The position numbers and the translations under genes are program-made. From the NCBI GenBank assembly GCA_902493085.1, contig CABUOH010000027.1, positions 1 to 9,873 on the forward strand: a stretch of 9,873 nucleotides of DNA. The letters run 5' to 3'. Positions 1 to 6,971 of this stretch are shown one piece after another. Within the stretch, counting starts at the first letter, position 1. Each line of letters opens with the position of its first letter. Origin of the DNA: an uncultured Sutterella sp. (lineage in GTDB: Bacteria > Pseudomonadota > Gammaproteobacteria > Burkholderiales > Burkholderiaceae_F). Under the pieces are notes generated by a model. The model did no database searches and was not told the DNA's origin. It saw only the letters and a program-made list of their open reading frames with translations.

Positions 1-1
1 C

Positions 2-1966
2 TGGTGCGCGCAGGCGGCGGGCTTTGCGCAGTCGGTCTCCGACATGGCGGCAGCGGGCCTCATCACCGAGCGCGAGATGCATACGCTCGTCGCCTGCGAG
101 CGCCATCTTGAAGCCCTTCGCATTACGCTCCACCTTCTGACGCACCGCGCAGAAAACCGTCTGCTCTTTGACGTGCAGGAGGCGCTCGCCCGAGCCATGG
201 GCTACAGCGCCACGGCGCAGCTCAGGCCTTCCGAAGCGCTGATGAAGCGCTACTACCTCAACGCCAAGGCCGTCGTGCAGATGTCTGTGATTCAGCTTCA
301 GGCCATCGCCGACCGGCTCTTCGGCAGCTGCGGCGACGCGCCCGCCCTGCGCCTCGAAGCCGCCTTCGTCGCGCGCGGCGACGAGATGGATCTCGCGCAC
401 GACGACGTCTTCAAGACCGATCCCAATGCGATGCTGAGGCTCTTCTACGTCTATCATTCGCACCCCGAGCTCACACGCCTCTCGACGCGGCTCCTTCGCG
501 CCCTCTGGCACGCCGCCCCGACGATCGACGACGCCTTCAGGCACGATCCGATCAATCAGGCGACCTTCCTCGACATTCTGCGCACGCCCAAGGGCACCTA
601 CCACTCGCTCAAGCTCATGAACATGTGGGGCGTGCTCGGCCGCTTCCTGCCTCCCTTCCGGCACATCGTGGGGCAGATGCAGCACGACCTCTATCACATC
701 TTCACCGTGGATCAGCACACGCTGCGCACGGTGCGCAACATCAGGCGCTTCGCACGAAGCGAATTCGCCCACGAATATCCCCTCTGCTCCCAGATCATGG
801 GCGAGATTCCCGACAACTGGCGACTGGCGCTCGCGGGCCTCTACCACGACATCGGCAAGGGACTCGGAGGCCACCACGAAGTCGTCGGCGCGGAAAAGGT
901 CACGGCCTTCTGCCGCGCCTTCGGGCTCGACGACGCCACCACCGACTTCGTCGCCTTTCTCGTGAGGGAGCATCTGACGATGAGCCTCACGGCCCAAAAG
1001 CGCGACATCTCCGACCCCGAGGTCGTCCGGCGCTTTGCCGACGTCGTCAAGACGAAGACGAGACTCGGCGCCCTCTACCTTCTCACGGTTGCGGACATCC
1101 GCGCAACGAGCCCCAAGGTATGGTCGCCCTGGAAGGCGCAGCTTCTCGAGACGCTCTACCGCTCGACGCTCGCCATGCTGCAGGGCGAGGAGACGGCCGT
1201 CTCGACCGAGCACACGCTCGCGCAGCGCAAGACGCGGGCGCTTGAAATCCTGGGCGACTCGGTTTCCGACGCCGACCGCGAAGCCTTCTGGCGCGAACTC
1301 AACGTCGTCTACTTCATGCGGCATACGCCCGAGGAAATCGCGTGGCACACGGCTTCGCTCGCGGCGCGCATGCACACCCCCGAGCCCGTCGTCGAGGTGC
1401 GGCGCAGCGAGCGCATGGGCGGCATTCTCGTCCTTCTCTACCTGCCCGACCGCAAGGACCTCTTCCTGAGGGCCGTCGCGGCGCTCGGCAAGTGCAGTCT
1501 CTCGGTCGTCGACGCGCGCGTGCACACGACCCGCCACGGCTGGGCGCTCGACACCTTCCTCGTCACCGACCGTTATGAACGCGGGGACGAAGAGGCGCTC
1601 TCCGCTCGCATAACGCGGGAAATGATGAAGCTTCTCACGGGCGACGGTCCGCTTCCGCCCGCCCCGAAGGGCAAGCTCTCAAGACGCTCGCGGCACTTTC
1701 CCACCCGCACCGTCGTGACGACGCTTCCCGATGAGAGCGGCCGGGCTTGGATTCTCAACATCATCTGCACGGACCGCCCCGGCCTCCTCTACAGCATCTC
1801 CGAAGTACTCGCCCGCTACCGCATCAACCTGCAGACCGCGCGCATCGCCACGCTCGGCGAACGGGCCGAGGACGTCTTTCTCATCGACGGCCCCGCGCTC
1901 GCGGACGACGAGACGCTTCTCGAAATCGAAGCCCGACTCGTTGAGGCGGCTGCTCCGCCGAAATAA
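2..1966 (+). CDS. glnD: PII uridylyltransferase / uridylyl-removing enzyme GlnD (5' end cut by window)
   Basis: Bifunctional cytosolic nitrogen sensor that uridylylates PII (GlnB/GlnK) when glutamine is low and removes UMP when it is high. The frame is open to base 2 (it reads WCAQAAGFAQSVSD before the first Met at 44), so the Met at 44 is internal. About 654 residues are present. Family members run about 850-890, so the N-terminal nucleotidyltransferase domain, roughly 200 residues, lies upstream of the window. Visible in order: the helical linker region (bases ~60-700); the HD hydrolase domain, with its His-Asp pair in YHDIGKG at 842-862 and the family-typical stretch LTAQKRDISDPEVVRRFAD downstream; and two C-terminal ACT glutamine-sensing domains at ~1391-1590 and ~1709-1955, the second containing DRPGLLYSISEVL. 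The motif usually close to GRGGDHSxLGA reads GLGGHHEVVGA here. Stop TAA at 1964-1966. No frameshift is seen. Confidence 0.96.
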   Translation, partial: WCAQAAGFAQSVSDMAAAGLITEREMHTLVACERHLEALRITLHLLTHRAENRLLFDVQEALARAMGYSATAQLRPSEALMKRYYLNAKAVVQMSVIQLQAIADRLFGSCGDAPALRLEAAFVARGDEMDLAHDDVFKTDPNAMLRLFYVYHSHPELTRLSTRLLRALWHAAPTIDDAFRHDPINQATFLDILRTPKGTYHSLKLMNMWGVLGRFLPPFRHIVGQMQHDLYHIFTVDQHTLRTVRNIRRFARSEFAHEYPLCSQIMGEIPDNWRLALAGLYHDIGKGLGGHHEVVGAEKVTAFCRAFGLDDATTDFVAFLVREHLTMSLTAQKRDISDPEVVRRFADVVKTKTRLGALYLLTVADIRATSPKVWSPWKAQLLETLYRSTLAMLQGEETAVSTEHTLAQRKTRALEILGDSVSDADREAFWRELNVVYFMRHTPEEIAWHTASLAARMHTPEPVVEVRRSERMGGILVLLYLPDRKDLFLRAVAALGKCSLSVVDARVHTTRHGWALDTFLVTDRYERGDEEALSARITREMMKLLTGDGPLPPAPKGKLSRRSRHFPTRTVVTTLPDESGRAWILNIICTDRPGLLYSISEVLARYRINLQTARIATLGERAEDVFLIDGPALADDETLLEIEARLVEAAAPPK

Positions 1967-1984
1967 GGCTCGGAGCTCAAAACA

Positions 1985-2020
1985 CAAAATCCGCCGAAAC
2001 TCACGTTCAGGCGGATTTTG
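1985..2020. terminator. Bidirectional rho-independent terminator between glnD and the sulfatase-type gene
   Basis: A perfect 11-bp inverted repeat, CAAAATCCGCC at 1985-1995 and GGCGGATTTTG at 2010-2020, surrounds a 14-base loop. The stem starts with four A and ends with four T, so a short U tract is produced on either strand. It sits 18 bases past the glnD stop and 15 bases past the stop of the convergent minus-strand gene, the expected place for a shared terminator. Confidence 0.85.
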
Positions 2021-2035
2021 CGTTGAGAGCGGCCC

Positions 2036-3628
2036 TCAATGAAGCGAATTGTAGAAGTCGCTGTAACCCTGCAGAAGCTTCGTCAGGCCACTCGTGCCGT
2101 AGCGGCACACCAAATTCTCCTCCTGCGAAAACAGGCTCGTGCCAAGCCCGATCTTCGAGGTGCTCGTCGCGCCGTCCTTGAGCGTCGAGGCAAACTCAAT
2201 GCCCATGGCATGAAGGATGGTGGGCGCCATGTCCATCGGCGCAAAGCCGCAGTCCCGAACGGCAGGATTCGTCCTTTGCGAATTCAGAACGGCAGCAAAG
2301 ATTTCACGATTCGGTGCCTTTTGCGTGAAATTCGTGAAGTCATTGGCGAAGTCCTGCCACGGATGGTCACCCACGACGACGATCACCGTCTCGTCGTACC
2401 AAGCCTGAGTCTTTGCCCAGCTCAGAAAACCGGCGAGCAGCTTCGACGTGAATCGGAAGGCGTCCTTGGCGTTGTGATGCCGCCTTTCTTCGGGCGGCGC
2501 CCATCCCGTCGGGAAGTGAGTGTCTACGGTTTCGAAACCCAGCGCAAACGGCCGGTCCTTCTCAAGGTTCTTCTCAATGTAGGCCTTGAAGCGCTCCATC
2601 AGAAAGCGGTCGTTGAAGTCCCAGAAGCCGCGTCGCCCGTCATTGAGTTCAAAGCCTTGAGCGAGCCAGTCTTCCTTGAAGAAGGTTTCAGTCACGCCGT
2701 GAACCTTCAGGAAGTCGCCCTTGTGAGTGAAGTTCCTCGAGGTGCCGCTGAAGAAGGCCGTCTGATAGCCGGCCTGCTGAAGCAGATTGAAGATGCCCGG
2801 CGACTTTTTCAGCATGACGCCGAACGCGTTGGTGTTCGCATCGTTGTGAATGTCGACCGGCAAATGCGTGAGCGGCATCCCGAGCGTCTGCGCGGATATG
2901 CCGTCGAGCGTGAAGTAGCCGCCCGGCGTCTTTCGATACCCGCGAAGACGCAGGCCGCCTTCTGTAGCCTCCATGAGTTCCGGAATCAGGTTTTCGCCGT
3001 ACGCCGCCTTGTCCGCATACCCGTACTCGAGCGACTCCGAGAAGATCAAGATCAAATTTTTAGGCCGGCCGGTCGTGAAACGGGCACTCTGCGGACTCAA
3101 GCGCGCATAGTGATCCTCAACGAACGGCGTGTCGGCCTGTGCGAGATAGTCCACCACCTTGAGCCTGCGGTTGACGCTTTTGCCCGTCGCCAAAATCACG
3201 GCCAGAAGGATCACGCACAGCAGAATGATCGGCTTTTCGTCGATCGCCCGCCTGATCGCGAGAAGCTTCGTCCAGCACCACCTCAAGGCGCAGAGGACCA
3301 TGGCCCAAAGCCTCACCAGCCAAGCGAGGAGCGGATCGGCGGACGCCCTGAGCGTGGCCTTTGTGAGCACGCTGTGCGCCGCGCCGAAAATCAGAATGAC
3401 CGCAAGCACCGCCAGCAGCACGTACGGGATGGCTCGAATCCCGTACGCAACCATGATGGCCGGATCGCAGGCTTCGGAGGTTCTGACATTGAAGATCATC
3501 GACTCGATGCTGACCGAACCGAAGGTCTTGCGCACATAGGTCGAGGCAATGTAGAGCGTCGTCGAAAGCGAGGCAATCGCCGCAAGCAGATAGATGCAGA
3601 ACTTGAGCAGTTTGGGAGGAAGCTTCAT
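2036..3628 (-). CDS. Membrane-anchored sulfatase-fold transferase, LTA synthase / OpgB-like
   Basis: A 530-residue protein with hydrophobic segments at about residues 8-29, 65-83, 102-118 and 133-150, then a large C-terminal domain of the sulfatase/alkaline-phosphatase superfamily (~190-505) that should face the periplasm. Likely metal and catalytic residues are E198 in LILIFSESLE, T234 in RKTPGGYFT (it lines up with the nucleophilic Thr of LtaS as I recall that sequence; T240 is an alternative), H371 in TVDTHFPTGW, and D421-H422 in VVVGDHPW. Family enzymes move phosphoglycerol or phosphoethanolamine from a phospholipid to an envelope glycan (OpgB on periplasmic glucans, LtaS on lipoteichoic acid). 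At 530 residues it is much shorter than E. coli OpgB. TVDTH resembles OpgB more than LtaS, but the substrate cannot be read from sequence. ATG at 3626-3628. The nearest purine-rich stretch (AGGAG on the minus strand) is 16 bases upstream, which is long, and no better in-frame start is visible. It is transcribed convergently with glnD and divergently from the ATPase gene. Confidence 0.82.
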   Translation of the reverse strand: MKLPPKLLKFCIYLLAAIASLSTTLYIASTYVRKTFGSVSIESMIFNVRTSEACDPAIMVAYGIRAIPYVLLAVLAVILIFGAAHSVLTKATLRASADPLLAWLVRLWAMVLCALRWCWTKLLAIRRAIDEKPIILLCVILLAVILATGKSVNRRLKVVDYLAQADTPFVEDHYARLSPQSARFTTGRPKNLILIFSESLEYGYADKAAYGENLIPELMEATEGGLRLRGYRKTPGGYFTLDGISAQTLGMPLTHLPVDIHNDANTNAFGVMLKKSPGIFNLLQQAGYQTAFFSGTSRNFTHKGDFLKVHGVTETFFKEDWLAQGFELNDGRRGFWDFNDRFLMERFKAYIEKNLEKDRPFALGFETVDTHFPTGWAPPEERRHHNAKDAFRFTSKLLAGFLSWAKTQAWYDETVIVVVGDHPWQDFANDFTNFTQKAPNREIFAAVLNSQRTNPAVRDCGFAPMDMAPTILHAMGIEFASTLKDGATSTSKIGLGTSLFSQEENLVCRYGTSGLTKLLQGYSDFYNSLH

Positions 3629-3895
3629 GACAACGGCGCTGCAGCTCCTGCGAAAAGCGGAAGGCTCCGGCCCCGCCCAGGGAGTGCAACATTATTGGTT
3701 AAAAAAAAAACGGCCATTTTATCCCCAAAGTTTCACCCACACCACCCGCTCCACACACTTTTTTGAGATTTCGCAAATTTGACCTCTCCCGCAAAGACAG
3801 TCGGCTCAAGCCGTCCCTGCGCCCGCCTCGGACGAACGTCCTCAACCCGCCATCCATCAAATACAATTTACTCGGCACCGCTAAGGGAAAAGGAC
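3629..3895. promoter_or_regulatory. Divergent intergenic region with A10 tract
   Basis: 267 bases separate the starts of the divergent sulfatase-type and ATPase genes. The region is AT-rich at 3690-3780 and includes an uninterrupted ten-A run at 3701-3710. On the minus strand a -10-like TAAAAT lies at 3721-3716 and an AATAAT lies just past the homopolymer, either of which could serve the sulfatase-type gene. Neither has a good -35 partner. An open frame runs through 3779-3895 ahead of the ATPase start, but it looks non-coding. No RNA gene is seen. Confidence 0.5.
3862..3867 (+). promoter_or_regulatory. Putative -10 element of the ATPase gene
   Basis: TACAAT differs from TATAAT at one position and lies 28 bases upstream of the chosen ATG at 3896. 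That would put the RNA start near 3874 with a leader of about 22 bases carrying the ribosome binding site AAGGGAAAAGG (3883-3893). No good -35 hexamer is present at 16-18 bases upstream, so this is a weak call. Confidence 0.35.
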
Positions 3896-5266
3896 ATGCA
3901 ATTCTATGGACAGGCTCACGAAGTGGAGGCGCTGAACCTTGAGCTGAGGCTCTCCGAACGGTACTCTCGACTTGCAGTCATCACGGGCCGGAGAGGCTCG
4001 GGCAAGACCGCGCTGGTTCTCAAAACCGTCGCAGGCTGCGGCCGCCCGACGCTCTATTTCCTCTGCCGTCGGCAATATGCGCAGGAAGAGCTTGCCCGGC
4101 TTTGGATGAGCGAGATTCGAACAACCTTCGGGCTTCGAGAAGACGACGGCCCTCGACGTCTGACGCTCGCGAACGTCATCAAGTTCGTCATGACGCTTTC
4201 CCGAGAATGTCCCGCCATCATGATTCTCGAAGACTGTCAGGAATTGGACCATGTCGCGCCCACCTTCTGGGGCGATCTGCAGGGCGTCTGGGATTTGGGC
4301 AAAGACGATTCGAGGCTTTTACTCGTCATGATCGGCTCGCCCGTAGCCGCGATTCATGCCATTTTCGCCGACGCCGGCGAACCGCTCTTCGGACGTCTGG
4401 ACCTGTTGATGACCGTGCGTCCGTTCTCGCCTGTGGTTCTGAGGGAAGTTTTCCTGGACTCCAATCCCAAGGGAACGCCCGATGATCTGCTGACGCTTTA
4501 CGCCGTCACGGGCGGCACGGCGCGCCATGTCTCACATTTGGCGCAAAACGCGCCCTTGACGCGCACGGGCATCGTCAACCACATCTTTTCAGAGGACGGC
4601 GACTTCCTGCGCGCCGAAGGCGACGCGCTGCTCGCCCGGGACTTCCGCACTCAGTCACCAACGTGCGAACGCATTTTGAGAGCATTGGCCCGCGGCACGG
4701 CAACACGGACCGACATCGTCGATCAGCTGCAGGGCGCAGACATCGCTACCGACATGGACCGTCTGGAAAAGCGCTTCAGACTCGTTCGCAAAGTTGAACC
4801 TCTCTTTTCCCGGCATCCCGGCGTCATTCGCCATGAGATCACCGACCCGTACTTCAGGTTTTGGTTTCGCTTCATCGAACCCGCGCAATACCAATCGCTT
4901 GCCGAACGCGGCAACTGGGAGGCGCTCCGGTCGATCTGCATGAACGCTCTTGACCAATACACGGAGAGAACGCTCAAAGATTGGTACCGCAATCTGTTTG
5001 GCGGCAATCCGCATTGGACGCAGACCGGCCGCTGGTGGGACCGAAAGGGCGCCAACGAGATCGACTTGATTGCGATGAATGAATTGACGAATGCGTTCAT
5101 GATTTTCGAAATCAAGCGAAACGCCGACAAAATCAAGCATGATGTACTGGCGCTCAAGGCCAAGGCTTTTCTGGAAGCGTGCCGGCCGGCGCTCAAGAAA
5201 TATCCGGAGCCTCTGATCCGCGGTCTGTCTCTCGATACGCTGCTCCACGATCCCGCCGAACTCTGA
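3896..5266 (+). CDS. AAA/STAND-like ATPase with DUF234-type, nuclease-like C-terminus
   Basis: A 456-residue predicted ATPase of the type annotated Arch_ATPase plus DUF234. The N-terminal P-loop domain opens with FYGQAHEVEAL, and Walker A is GRRGSGKT (31-38). Walker B ends in AIMILED (107-113) followed by CQ. A sensor-like strand LLVMIGSP (142-149) and the family-typical PLFGRLDLLMTVRPFSP (163-179) follow. Residues ~250-310 look like a winged helix (CERILRALARGTATRTDIVDQL). The C-terminus (~318-425) holds YFRFWFRFI and then RWWDRKGANEIDLIA with EIK (405-407), a PD-(D/E)XK-like arrangement using E388, D390, E405 and K407. The frame is open upstream to 3779, but the ATG at 3896 is preferred: AAGGGAAAAGG lies just upstream and homology-like sequence begins there. 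The role is unknown; such proteins occur as stand-alone genes in many gut bacteria and archaea. It is monocistronic and ends in its own terminator. One line near the 3' end (5041-5100) counts 48% GC, against 70% for a line in suhB, so lateral origin is possible. Confidence 0.85.
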   Translation: MQFYGQAHEVEALNLELRLSERYSRLAVITGRRGSGKTALVLKTVAGCGRPTLYFLCRRQYAQEELARLWMSEIRTTFGLREDDGPRRLTLANVIKFVMTLSRECPAIMILEDCQELDHVAPTFWGDLQGVWDLGKDDSRLLLVMIGSPVAAIHAIFADAGEPLFGRLDLLMTVRPFSPVVLREVFLDSNPKGTPDDLLTLYAVTGGTARHVSHLAQNAPLTRTGIVNHIFSEDGDFLRAEGDALLARDFRTQSPTCERILRALARGTATRTDIVDQLQGADIATDMDRLEKRFRLVRKVEPLFSRHPGVIRHEITDPYFRFWFRFIEPAQYQSLAERGNWEALRSICMNALDQYTERTLKDWYRNLFGGNPHWTQTGRWWDRKGANEIDLIAMNELTNAFMIFEIKRNADKIKHDVLALKAKAFLEACRPALKKYPEPLIRGLSLDTLLHDPAEL

Positions 5267-5282
5267 GGAAAAATCTCAATGA

Positions 5283-5324
5283 GGACGGGAGGCCGGCCGC
5301 GCAGGCTCGCCTCCCGTCCATTTT
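5283..5324 (+). terminator. Rho-independent terminator of the ATPase gene
   Basis: A perfect 11-bp stem, GGACGGGAGGC (5283-5293) with GCCTCCCGTCC (5309-5319), has a 15-base loop and is followed by ATTTT (5320-5324). It begins 17 bases after the TGA at 5264-5266. Read on the minus strand it lacks a U tract, so it probably serves only the plus-strand gene. Confidence 0.82.
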
Positions 5325-5326
5325 CG

Positions 5327-5344
5327 GCCGGAAACTTTTCCGGC
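5327..5344. other. Perfect hairpin abutting the acyltransferase stop codon
   Basis: GCCGGAAA (5327-5334) and TTTCCGGC (5337-5344) form a perfect 8-bp inverted repeat around two bases (physically about 6-7 bp with a four-base loop). It touches the minus-strand TGA at 5347-5345. No U run follows on either strand, so it is not a classical intrinsic terminator. It could stabilise the 3' end of the acyltransferase mRNA. Confidence 0.5.
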
Positions 5345-6535
5345 TCACTGACCGTTGGGCTGCAAAACGGGTGCCTCCGGGCGAATGACGGGCGCGTCTG
5401 CCTCATTCGCTCGAAGCTTGAAGGGCACGAGACGGAAAATGCGCGTCTTGCCGGCAACCCAGCGCGCGAGAAGCGCGAAGAGAAAGACCTCCGCCATGAA
5501 GCCGAAGAAGGCGACGTAGGCGAACCAGACGTTCTGCGCTTCGTTGACGATCGGAATGATGAGCCAGCGCAGGTCGCCGTGAACGATGTAGACGAACATC
5601 GAAAGGCCGCCCGTCCAGACGAGGAACTTCGAGGCGGAGAGCTTCTCGCGAAAAACGCCGTAGAGGAGGAAAAGGGCCGTCACCACCGAGAGGAAGCTCA
5701 GATGGAAGAATTCGGGATCGACGAAGGTGAGCGGCAGCACCGCGGCGAGTCCGAAGACCGCCGTTGCCGGAATGCGCCGGCCTGCGGCCAGCCACGCGCC
5801 GAGCAAAAAGAGCGGCAGCTGCCCGAGAGGCGTCGCGTAAACTAGGACGCCCGCATCGAGAAGCGGCTGATAGAACGCATAGGCGCCCGTCATCGCGAGA
5901 GCCGCGACGCCGCCGGCAAGCCATGCGCTTCCCGTGGCCAGTCGGTAGACGAGCGGGAAGAGCAGATAGCACTGCACGATGAGCGCCATGAACCACCAGA
6001 CGGTCACGAAGTAGCCAAAGTCGCCGGGGCGAAGGTTTTCGGTGAAGGTGAGAAAGACGAGGTACTTTCTGAAGAATTCGGCGTCGGGCAGGCTGCCGTA
6101 GGCGAGCAGCTTGTAAAAGATGAGCACGGCGACGCCCACGACCGTCAGCAGCACGATCTTGGCTATCTGATTGCCCGCCATGCGCCAGAGGTTCGCCGTC
6201 GAGATGCCGCCCTGCTTCGCGGCGATGCCGAGCGCCTTCTTCATGAGGCCGTAGCCCGAGAGCACAATGAAGACGTGCACGCCGTAGTGCCCGAAGAAGG
6301 AGACGAGCGGGTGGAAGGCGTCAAAGGGATTGGCGGCGATCTGTTCGACCATGTTGCGGAAGGTCGCCTCGCCGAAGGCCATCTCGTTTTCGCCCGGAAA
6401 AGGCTTGACCTGATGGAAGAAGTTGTGCGCGGCAATAAGGAGAATGGCCAGCGCCTTGAGAACGGCGGAGTCGTTTCGGGTAAGCTCCGCGCCGCCGAAG
6501 ACGGATCGCTCGTAGAGATGAGTGAGCCTTTGCAT
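5345..6535 (-). CDS. Integral-membrane acyltransferase, acyltransferase-3 family
   Basis: A 396-residue multi-pass inner-membrane protein of the acyltransferase-3 type (OafA/NodX-like family), which acylates sugars of surface polysaccharides, lipopolysaccharide or other glycans using acyl-CoA. The family pattern is clear: a first membrane helix with a candidate catalytic His in LLIAAHNFFHQ (H37), then GVHVFIVLSGYGLMKK (85-100), a hallmark of the family. About ten hydrophobic segments fill residues ~24-362, and the polar tail (~363-396) is Pro- and charge-rich. The frame is open upstream to a TTG at 6658, but those 41 codons read as Arg/Pro-rich non-coding sequence and overlap a tandem repeat. 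The ATG at 6533-6535 (MQRLTHLYERSVF) is chosen, although its ribosome binding site (GGA 8 bases upstream) is weak. Gene end is convergent with the ATPase gene. The substrate cannot be inferred; the nearby sulfatase-type transferase also points to envelope modification. Confidence 0.85.
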   Translation of the reverse strand: MQRLTHLYERSVFGGAELTRNDSAVLKALAILLIAAHNFFHQVKPFPGENEMAFGEATFRNMVEQIAANPFDAFHPLVSFFGHYGVHVFIVLSGYGLMKKALGIAAKQGGISTANLWRMAGNQIAKIVLLTVVGVAVLIFYKLLAYGSLPDAEFFRKYLVFLTFTENLRPGDFGYFVTVWWFMALIVQCYLLFPLVYRLATGSAWLAGGVAALAMTGAYAFYQPLLDAGVLVYATPLGQLPLFLLGAWLAAGRRIPATAVFGLAAVLPLTFVDPEFFHLSFLSVVTALFLLYGVFREKLSASKFLVWTGGLSMFVYIVHGDLRWLIIPIVNEAQNVWFAYVAFFGFMAEVFLFALLARWVAGKTRIFRLVPFKLRANEADAPVIRPEAPVLQPNGQ

Positions 6536-6622
6536 GTCGCGTGTCCGGTGTGGGCCGGCGCAAGGCCGGTCGTTGACGGGCCGGAGCCCTGCTCCGGTCG
6601 GACGGACGACGATTCCGGCAAG

Positions 6623-6674
6623 AGGACGCCGCTTAACAACGCCGATTAACACCGCCAATTGACAACGCCGATTA
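6623..6674. repeat. About four tandem 13-bp imperfect direct repeats
   Basis: Units in order are AGGACGCCGCTTA (6623-6635), ACAACGCCGATTA (6636-6648), ACACCGCCAATTG (6649-6661) and ACAACGCCGATTA (6662-6674). Units two and four are identical; units one and three each match them at 10 of 13 positions. On the minus strand, the strand of the acyltransferase gene, the unit reads TAATCGGCGTTGT. The block lies 88-139 bases upstream of the chosen acyltransferase ATG, where a promoter or operator would be expected. Because 13 is not a multiple of three, the array is unlikely to be coding. Confidence 0.7.
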
Positions 6675-6897
6675 AGGACGTCGCGCGACCCGTGTCATGA
6701 AGGGAACATCCGCTCGCCGCAGTCTTCGCCCGATGTCCCATTATGTCTGCGGACCGCAGCAGACCCGCACCGCTTTTTGACCCTGCATCGGACTTTGCGT
6801 TTGGCAACATCCTCCAAACATTTGTTTACGACACTCGGAGGCAATCCTTTGTCCCGCAGTCAAAGCGGGCCGAACGGCATGCAACCTCTCCGGCATG

Positions 6898-6932
6898 AAA
6901 AAAGAGGAGAAGGCATCAGGCACCCTCTCCTC
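6898..6932 (-). terminator. Rho-independent terminator of cysE
   Basis: Read on the minus strand, a stem TCTCCTC-type arm (6932-6923) pairs with 6913-6904 through two GC pairs, one mismatch and seven pairs, around a 9-base loop. Six T (6903-6898) follow. It starts 40 bases beyond the cysE stop at 6972, the right place and direction to end the trmJ-cysE transcript and insulate it from the acyltransferase gene. Confidence 0.8.
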
Positions 6933-6971
6933 CTGCGGCATATTGCATCGTGCGGCTAACCGCGGCCGTCC

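Larger units (their letters stand above)
6536..6971. other. 436-base intergenic region without a recognised gene
   Basis: It holds the acyltransferase leader, a 13-bp tandem repeat block (6623-6674), small hairpins and the cysE terminator (6898-6932). The hairpins are CTGCG/CGCAG at 6747-6759, GTTTGG/CCAAAC at 6799-6819 and CCCGC/GCGGG at 6853-6869. Short open frames on both strands look like noise. No tRNA or riboswitch could be supported; a small RNA cannot be excluded. Confidence 0.6.

Noticed and set aside
2039..3766. A 575-codon open frame on the plus strand running antisense to the whole sulfatase-type gene.
   Set aside because: The minus-strand frame has clear sulfatase-fold motifs and membrane segments. 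The antisense product is Arg/Glu-rich, has no recognisable domain and is a by-product of GC-rich codon use.
3779..3895. 39-residue N-terminal extension of the ATPase.
   Set aside because: It is low-complexity Ser/Arg/Pro sequence covering the -10-like box and the AAGGGAAAAGG site. The ATG at 3896 fits both the ribosome binding site and the family start.
6536..6658. TTG-initiated extension of the acyltransferase by 41 codons.
   Set aside because: The residues are Arg/Pro/Gly-rich, overlap 13-bp tandem repeats whose period breaks the reading frame, and precede the normal family start.
6659..6664. Perfect TTGACA -35 hexamer on the plus strand inside the 13-bp repeats.
   Set aside because: The bases 16-18 downstream are GC-only (CGCGCG area), so there is no -10, and no plus-strand gene follows.
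6745..6764. Hairpin CTGCG/CGCAG with flanking GTCTGC and AGAC, considered as a terminator or small RNA.
   Set aside because: The stem is only five pairs, there is no adjacent U tract on either strand, and no promoter pairs with it convincingly.
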